Shown: in pieces, positions 59,200-64,000 of the stretch | Numbering within the stretch: position 1 is the first letter of the stretch | Layout: the number at the start of each line of letters is the position of its first letter | Made by a program: the position numbers and the translations under genes | From: Lysobacteraceae bacterium NML07-0707 | GTDB lineage: Bacteria; Pseudomonadota; Gammaproteobacteria; Xanthomonadales; Xanthomonadaceae | Direction: 5' to 3' | Assembly (NCBI GenBank): GCA_002798295.1 | Contig: NWQT01000022.1 | Coordinates: 58,777 to 122,776, forward strand | DNA length: 64,000 nucleotides | Notes under the pieces: generated by a model | What the model was told of the DNA's origin: nothing | Database searches by the model: none | What the model saw: only the letters and a program-made list of their open reading frames with translations

Positions 59200-60423
59200 A
59201 TGACGATGGACAATATCCAAGCCGATGGCCTGCTGCTTGGCCCCACCCTGGTCACCCTGGAAGCCGAAAGCGGCTATGGCCTGATTGAAAACGGCGCACT
59301 GGCCTGGCGTGATGGCGTTCTCACCCATGTGGGCCAGCGCGATGAACTGCCCGAAGACTTCATTGAAAGTTTCGATGTGGTGCTGGAAACCGCAGGCCTG
59401 GTGACACCGGGTCTTATCGACTGCCATACCCATGTGGTGTTTGCCGGCAACCGCGCTGCCGAGTTTGAAATGCGCCTGCAGGGCCGGAGCTATGAAGAAA
59501 TCGCCCGCGCCGGTGGCGGCATTGTTTCCAGCGTCAGGGCTGTCCGCGCAGCCAGCCCCGAAGTCTTGCTGGCCGAAAGCCTGCCGCGGGTGCGCGCCTT
59601 GATGGCCGATGGCCTGACCACGCTGGAAATCAAGTCCGGCTACGGGCTGGATCTGGACAACGAGCGCAAGATGCTGCAAGTGGCGCGCACCATCGGCGAA
59701 GTCTGCGGCATCAGCGTGCGCACCACCTATCTGGCCGCCCATGCGCTGCCGCCGGAATACCAGGGGCGCGCCGACGAATACATCGACCAGGTGATTGCCT
59801 GGATGCCCATTTTGCAGGCCGAAGGGCTGATTGATGCGGTGGATGCGTTTTGCGAGGGCATCGGGTTTTCGCCCGAGCAAACCCGGCGCCTGTTCAGCGC
59901 CGCACGTGCGCTGGGCTTGCCAGTCAAACTGCACGCCGACCAGTTGAGCGATTTGAATGGCGCGGCGATTGCGGCGGAATTTGGCGGCCTTTCCGCCGAC
60001 CATATCGAATACACCAGCGCCGCCAGCGTGCAGGCGATGCGTGAAGCCGGTACCGTGGCGGTACTGCTGCCCGGCGCTTTCCATGTCCTGCGCGAAACCA
60101 AACTGCCACCGATTGCCGAGCTACGCGAAGCGGGCGTGCCGATGGCCGTCTCCACCGACTGCAACCCCGGCACCTCGCCCCTCCTGTCACTGCGTCAGGC
60201 AATGCAACTGGCCTGCACGCATTTCCGCCTGACCCCGGAAGAAGCCCTGCGCGGCGCAAGCATTGAAGCTGCCCGCGCCCTGGGGCTTTCTGACCGTGGC
60301 CGCTTGCGGGTCGGCATGCGCGCCGACTTTGCCCTGTGGCGCGCTCAGCACCCGGCCGAGCTGTGCTACTGGCTGGGTGGCGAGCTGTGTCAGGCGGTAT
60401 ATGCTGGCGGCACGCGTATTTAA
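59200..60423 (+). CDS. hutI: Imidazolonepropionase
   Basis: A 407-residue amidohydrolase that opens the ring of 4-imidazolone-5-propionate to formimino-glutamate, the substrate of HutF. HxH is in IDCHTHVVFAGNRAAEF, EIKSGYGLDL follows, and STDCNPGTSPLLS supplies the active-site Asp near the C-terminus. Length is as expected. The 28-base gap to the divergent hutF implies shared control. hutH and hutU are not in the window. Confidence 0.95.
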   Translation: MTMDNIQADGLLLGPTLVTLEAESGYGLIENGALAWRDGVLTHVGQRDELPEDFIESFDVVLETAGLVTPGLIDCHTHVVFAGNRAAEFEMRLQGRSYEEIARAGGGIVSSVRAVRAASPEVLLAESLPRVRALMADGLTTLEIKSGYGLDLDNERKMLQVARTIGEVCGISVRTTYLAAHALPPEYQGRADEYIDQVIAWMPILQAEGLIDAVDAFCEGIGFSPEQTRRLFSAARALGLPVKLHADQLSDLNGAAIAAEFGGLSADHIEYTSAASVQAMREAGTVAVLLPGAFHVLRETKLPPIAELREAGVPMAVSTDCNPGTSPLLSLRQAMQLACTHFRLTPEEALRGASIEAARALGLSDRGRLRVGMRADFALWRAQHPAELCYWLGGELCQAVYAGGTRI

Positions 60424-60447
60424 ACCGGCAACCGCAGGGAGAATCCG

Positions 60448-61656
60448 ATGAAAACCGCACTGACCGCAATTGCGCTTGCACTTCTGAGCACACCGCTATT
60501 GGCCAACCCGCCTTCGGATGAGGCCAGGCAGTTGGCGCAAAAACTCATCATCGTCGATACCCATATTGATGCCCCCGGCATGTTGCAGGATGGCTGGCGT
60601 GACTTAAGCGGCGAGACTGACCGCGAATTTGACTGGCCCAAATCACGCGCAGGCGGTCTGGATGTGGCCTTCATGTCGATTTACACCTCAGCGGCTGAAG
60701 ACGCAGCCGGTACCGCCTACGGCATCGCCAACCAGCAGATTGATGCGGTATGGGCGCTGGCAAGCCGGGCTCCGGACAAGTTTGCGGTGCTCACCAGCCC
60801 GCGCGACATTCCGCGTCTGCGCCGCAACGGTCGGGTACTGCTGCCACTGGGTATGGAAAACGGCGCACCACTGGCGGGGAAAATCGAAAACCTGCACTTC
60901 TTTTATAAACGCGGCGTGCGCTACATCACCCTCGCCCACAGCGCTGCCAATGCGCTGGCTGACTCCAGCTATGGCGCAGCGCGCAAATGGAATGGGCTCA
61001 GTCCTTTCGGCCGTGAAGTGGTCACCGAAATGAATCGCCTCGGAATGATGGTGGATGTCTCGCATATTTCCGATGACGCCGCGGCCGAAGCAATCGCCCT
61101 GAGCCGCGCCCCGGTTATCGCCAGTCATTCGGCGTTCCGGCATTTCACCCCGGATTTCGAGCGCAATATCAGCGACGCACTGGCCAAGGCCGTGGCCGCC
61201 AGCGGCGGCGTGGTGCAAATCCCGTTCGGCACCGCCTTCGTCAACCCGCAAGCCGCCGCCAATCTACAAGCTAAATTCCGCCAACGCGATGCCCTGCAAC
61301 AGCGCAATGCTGCGGCCAGGGCTGCCGGGCAGCCAGAGGAAAGTGTGGCCGAATGGGAAGCAGCCTGGGCACATGAGCATCCCAGGCTATCGACCGATAT
61401 TGAAGCGGTGCTGGCGCAAATCGACTATGGCGTGAAGCTTGTCGGCATCGACCATATCGGCATCGGCTCGGACTTTGACGGCGTAGGTGGCGAACTACCC
61501 GAGCAGCTGCGCAGCGTGGCTGATTTCCCGCGCCTGATCGATGGTCTCAAAGCACGCGGTTATTCCGAAACCGATATCGGCAAAATCATGGGCGGCAACC
61601 TGCTGCGGGTATGGCGCGAAGTGGAGGCACTAGCACTAGTCGCCGACAGACACTGA
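60448..61656 (+). CDS. Exported membrane dipeptidase (M19 family)
   Basis: A 402-residue zinc dipeptidase of the renal dipeptidase family, which splits dipeptides. A signal peptide (residues 1-19, cleavage before NPPSD) exports it. The HxD motif is H39 and D41 in VDTHIDAPG; LAHSAANALADSS, VDVSHISDDAAAE and IGIGSDFDGVGGELPEQL are family blocks. AGGGAG lies seven bases before the ATG. It is 24 bases after hutI on the same strand, so it may belong to the histidine/peptide utilisation unit. Confidence 0.93.
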   Translation: MKTALTAIALALLSTPLLANPPSDEARQLAQKLIIVDTHIDAPGMLQDGWRDLSGETDREFDWPKSRAGGLDVAFMSIYTSAAEDAAGTAYGIANQQIDAVWALASRAPDKFAVLTSPRDIPRLRRNGRVLLPLGMENGAPLAGKIENLHFFYKRGVRYITLAHSAANALADSSYGAARKWNGLSPFGREVVTEMNRLGMMVDVSHISDDAAAEAIALSRAPVIASHSAFRHFTPDFERNISDALAKAVAASGGVVQIPFGTAFVNPQAAANLQAKFRQRDALQQRNAAARAAGQPEESVAEWEAAWAHEHPRLSTDIEAVLAQIDYGVKLVGIDHIGIGSDFDGVGGELPEQLRSVADFPRLIDGLKARGYSETDIGKIMGGNLLRVWREVEALALVADRH

Positions 61657-61676
61657 GACTCCCTGCCAAAAGCACG

Positions 61677-62447
61677 CTAATCCCGTCCGTCAGCCAATCG
61701 CGCCATGCGTTGCGCATCGGCTAGCACGCCACGCATCAGCCGTACTTCACGCGCATTCATGTCGGCACGCAGAAAAATCCGTCGCAATTTGCGCAATGCC
61801 GACTCCGGGGTGCGCCCTTTGTGAAAGTCGATGGCGTCCAGGGTGTCGCCAAGCTGTGCAAAAAAGCCTTCCAGTTCGGCATGTGAAGCGGGCAGTTCAC
61901 GGGCATCCTGTGATGTTTGTGGCACTTCCGCCGAAGTGCCGGCCAATATCGCCATGCGCACCTCATAGGCCAGCACCTGCACCGCAGCGGCCAGATTCAG
62001 CGAGCTGAAATCCGGGTCGGAAGGGATATGCACGGCGGCATGACAAAGCTGCAATTCGTGGTTATCAAGCCCGGTACGCTCGCGGCCAAACACCAGCGCG
62101 ACCTCGGCCGAGGCTTGAGCCGCTTGTACAGCCCGCTGCGCGGCCATTGGCGGAGAAAGTTCTTGCAGCGCGATACGGCGGCTGCGCGCGGTACAGCCCA
62201 ATACCAGCTGGCAGTCGGCTACGGCTTCTTGCAATGTGGCAAAACGCGGTGCATCAAAAACCAGCGCCTCGGCACCGGCGGCCATCGAGGCGGTCTCAAA
62301 ATCCGGTGCTTTTTCAGGCGCAACCAAGACCATCCGGGCAAGTCCCATGGTTTTCATCGCGCGAGCGGCAGCGCCGAGATTGCCGGGGTGCTGTGTGCCC
62401 ACCATCACGATGCGGATGCGGGCAGCGGGGTTGTGTGTCATGTCCAT
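61677..62447 (-). CDS. trmJ: tRNA (cytidine/uridine-32-2'-O)-methyltransferase
   Basis: A 256-residue SpoU (TrmH-superfamily) knot methyltransferase that methylates ribose 32 of t[20 protein letters not shown] near the N-terminus, [16 protein letters not shown] and [17 protein letters not shown] are the SAM-knot motifs. Two starts, 62447 and 62441, are both ATG. It is divergent from suhB with 66 bases between; trmJ beside suhB is a common gammaproteobacterial arrangement. Confidence 0.93.
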   Translation of the reverse strand: MDMTHNPAARIRIVMVGTQHPGNLGAAARAMKTMGLARMVLVAPEKAPDFETASMAAGAEALVFDAPRFATLQEAVADCQLVLGCTARSRRIALQELSPPMAAQRAVQAAQASAEVALVFGRERTGLDNHELQLCHAAVHIPSDPDFSSLNLAAAVQVLAYEVRMAILAGTSAEVPQTSQDARELPASHAELEGFFAQLGDTLDAIDFHKGRTPESALRKLRRIFLRADMNAREVRLMRGVLADAQRMARLADGRD

Positions 62448-62513
62448 ATGACAATGTTAAACTGCGCAGTCGGCAACGCGGCCGAATTGTTCTTTTCAAC
62501 CAGGCATTCACCC

Positions 62514-63329
62514 ATGCAGAAACCCGCCATTACCCTGATGGTCAAAGCGGCACGCGCCGCCGGCAATGTACTGATGCGCAATATCAGTCGTCTTGATGCA
62601 CTCAATGTAGTCGAAAAAGGCCGGCAGGATTACGCCAGCGAAGTGGATGCCCAGGCTGAAGAAGCCATCATCCGCGAACTCAAGCGCGCGACGCCGGACT
62701 ACGCCATCCTGGGTGAAGAACACGGCCAGATTGGCAAGGGACGCAATGTCTGGGTGATTGACCCGCTCGATGGCACCAGCAACTATCTGCGCGGCCTGCC
62801 GCATTACTGCGTTTCGATTGCGCTGGTGGAAAACGGCGAGCCCACGCATGGCGTGATTTTCGACCCGCTGCGCAACGAGCTGTTTGCAGCCAGCCGCGGG
62901 AGCGGCGCGGTGCTCAATGATCGCCGCATCCGCGTGGCCGAGCGCCGCAGCCTGGAAGGCGCCCTGGTGGCAACCGGCTTTCACCCGCGCGAGCGCGAAC
63001 GCAGCGGCGCACAGCTTGAATGCACCCGCCGACTGCTCAATCAGGCCGAAGACATCCGCCGCACCGGCTCTGCCGCCCTGGACTTGGCCTATGTGGCCTG
63101 TGGCCGACTGGATGCCTATTTTGAAGCCGGGGTCAAGCCCTGGGATATCGCCGCTGGCATGCTGATGGTGCGCGAGGCCGGTGGCAAGGTTTGCGACTTC
63201 AAGGGCACGCCCACCGCGCCTGTGGATGCGCGCGGCATTGATAGCCGGGGGCTTGTAGCAGGTAACCTGCGCACTGCCGAAGCCTTGCAGAAAGTCATCC
63301 AGGACAGCGGTTACGCGGCCAGTTTTTAA
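62514..63329 (+). CDS. suhB: Inositol-1-monophosphatase SuhB
   Basis: A 271-residue lithium-sensitive phosphatase that also acts as a NusA/rRNA antitermination cofactor in E. coli. Metal-site motifs are [21 protein letters not shown] and [16 protein letters not shown]. The ATG at 62514 ([17 protein letters not shown]) is the family start; the frame is open far upstream but that part is antisense to trmJ. Downstream are 50 bases, then an IS3-family left end. Confidence 0.95.
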   Translation: MQKPAITLMVKAARAAGNVLMRNISRLDALNVVEKGRQDYASEVDAQAEEAIIRELKRATPDYAILGEEHGQIGKGRNVWVIDPLDGTSNYLRGLPHYCVSIALVENGEPTHGVIFDPLRNELFAASRGSGAVLNDRRIRVAERRSLEGALVATGFHPRERERSGAQLECTRRLLNQAEDIRRTGSAALDLAYVACGRLDAYFEAGVKPWDIAAGMLMVREAGGKVCDFKGTPTAPVDARGIDSRGLVAGNLRTAEALQKVIQDSGYAASF

Positions 63330-63389
63330 ACTGCTCAATTAAAGTCCTCAGCAGCTACAAATAATCAAACCCCGCTCGACATTGAACTG

Positions 63390-63432
63390 CACCCCAAAAG
63401 TTGGACACCCATCCAACCTTTGGGGTGTTTTT
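63390..63432 (+). terminator. Strong hairpin and T-run at the IS left end, just before orfA
   Basis: Arms 63390-63405 and 63412-63427 pair at 15 of 16 positions around a 6-base loop (CACCCA), and five T follow directly (63428-63432). The orfA ATG is two bases further on. This is an intrinsic terminator in form. It would stop transcription from suhB entering the transposase. Confidence 0.85.
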
Positions 63433-63433
63433 C

Positions 63434-64000
63434 ATGGCGAAGTACAGTGAGGCATTCAAGCTGGGCGTAGTGCAAAGCTACGCATCAGGGGAATCGGGCT
63501 TCAGAGCCATTGCACAGCGTTACGGCCTTGACCATGCGACGGTCAGGCGCTGGGTCAAGGCTTATCAAGCGCATGGTGTACAAGGGCTGCGCAGGAAGTT
63601 CAGTCGCTACAGTGCAGACTTCAAGTTGTCGGTGCTGCAACGGATAGCGCAAGAGGGGCTGTCGGTGCGCGAGGCGATGGCGCTATCCAATATCCGGGGC
63701 AGTACCCGCATCATCTCCGGCTGGCAGCGCCAGTATCATGCGCAGGGTCTGGCGGGTCTGCAGCCCAAACCCCGAGGAAGGCCCAAGAAGATGTCGATGT
63801 CCCAATCTCCCAAGCCTGTCAATGCGCTGCCGGATGCACAGCGCTCCCGTGAAGCGCTGCTGGAAGAGGTCAGGTACCTGCGCGCGGAGGTGGCTTACTT
63901 AAAAAATTGCAGGCCTTGCGTCAGGCCAAAGCCCAAGCTGCGCAGAAAAAGCGCAGGTAGTGCATGCACTGAGGCAAGGCCACACATTGGCACACCTGTT
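63434..64000 (+). CDS. IS3-family transposase OrfA, frameshifted near its end and cut by the window edge
   Basis: A helix-turn-helix DNA-binding protein with two HTH units (YSEAFKLGVVQSYASGESG, HATVRRWVKAYQAHG; then a second FKLSVLQRIAQEGLSVREAM) and a C-terminal leucine-zipper region (EEVRYLRAEVAYLK). After YLKN the reading frame departs from the expected KKLQALRQAKAQAAQKKRR end, which is in the -1 frame and stops near 63958. The A-run at 63901-63906 has six A; one more would restore the frame. So either a 1-base deletion or a sequencing error made orfA run on. The shown frame has no stop before 64000. Confidence 0.8.
   Translation, partial: MAKYSEAFKLGVVQSYASGESGFRAIAQRYGLDHATVRRWVKAYQAHGVQGLRRKFSRYSADFKLSVLQRIAQEGLSVREAMALSNIRGSTRIISGWQRQYHAQGLAGLQPKPRGRPKKMSMSQSPKPVNALPDAQRSREALLEEVRYLRAEVAYLKNCRPCVRPKPKLRRKSAGSACTEARPHIGTPV

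Larger units (their letters stand above)
63383..64000 (+). mobile_element. IS3-family (IS150-like) insertion sequence, left end, partial
   Basis: The left terminus begins about 63383 (TGAACTGCACCCC, similar to IS3-family ends) and is followed by a hairpin and the orfA gene. orfB would lie beyond the window; in a third frame its start is visible after 63950 (VVHALRQGHTLAHL). The insertion is 50 bases after suhB. The right end is outside. Confidence 0.85.

Noticed and set aside
61917..62513. N-terminal extension of the suhB frame through the trmJ region
   Set aside because: SuhB family proteins begin at the ATG at 62514; the extension is antisense to trmJ and has no family similarity.

Overview
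The window is about 60% GC, densely packed, and looks like chromosome from a gammaproteobacterium of the Lysobacterales (Xanthomonadales). Clues are the gene order pyrG-kdsA-eno-ftsB-ispD-ispF-truD, minCDE, recC-recB-recD, trmJ beside suhB, a one-polypeptide GcvP, an XcACE-like M2 peptidase, a DUF6116-type small membrane protein and a large TonB-dependent receptor. This assignment is inferred from gene content; no 16S rRNA or other marker RNA is present. I saw no tRNA, rRNA, CRISPR array or prophage.

Layout. 1-3.6 kb: the 5' end of a class I fumarase, ferredoxin-NADP reductase and a lipoprotein M3 dipeptidyl carboxypeptidase. 3.6-4.4 kb: a gene-free stretch with a 161-bp inverted-repeat element and a decayed IS5-family transposase. 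4.4-11.4 kb: the leftward housekeeping cluster pyrG to truD, interrupted by an AT-rich NERD-domain gene. 11.5-19.7 kb: parE, small unassigned proteins, a zinc alcohol dehydrogenase, gor-hutG, a HemJ/CopD-like protein and an intracellular PHB depolymerase. 19.8-23.8 kb: a three-gene operon of glutaryl-CoA dehydrogenase, an acetyltransferase and a fused alpha/beta 2-oxoacid dehydrogenase E1. 24-28.6 kb: DUF6116-tatD, DUF423, an SRPBCC-like anchored protein and a NarL/DesR-type two-component pair.

28.6-31.6 kb: a five-gene Min operon (GNAT acetyltransferase, minC, minD, minE, HEXXH putative peptidase). 31.6-36.1 kb: an EamA transporter, the M2 peptidase, RidA and an MFS transporter. 36.2-39.4 kb: a tandem glycine riboswitch driving gcvP. 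39.6-45.5 kb: a periplasmic beta-propeller diguanylate cyclase followed by a TonB-dependent receptor. 45.6-54.4 kb: recBCD. 54.5-63.3 kb: an EamA transporter, a MltB-type transglycosylase, a PLP sulfur-amino-acid enzyme, divergent hutF/hutI, an M19 dipeptidase, trmJ and suhB. 63.4-64 kb: the left end of an IS3-family element that runs off the window.

Together the genes suggest a heterotroph that lives on peptides and amino acids. Three exported peptidases (M3, M2, M19), histidine-degradation genes (hutG, hutF, hutI), glutaryl-CoA dehydrogenase, the 2-oxoacid dehydrogenase E1 and the riboswitch-controlled glycine decarboxylase all feed amino-acid carbon into central metabolism. The most interesting unexplained arrangements are the extended Min operon, the propeller-GGDEF/TonB-receptor pair, the gcdH-GNAT-E1 operon, and the AT-rich NERD gene inside the core pyrG cluster. 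No single region is clearly a new defence or mobile system.
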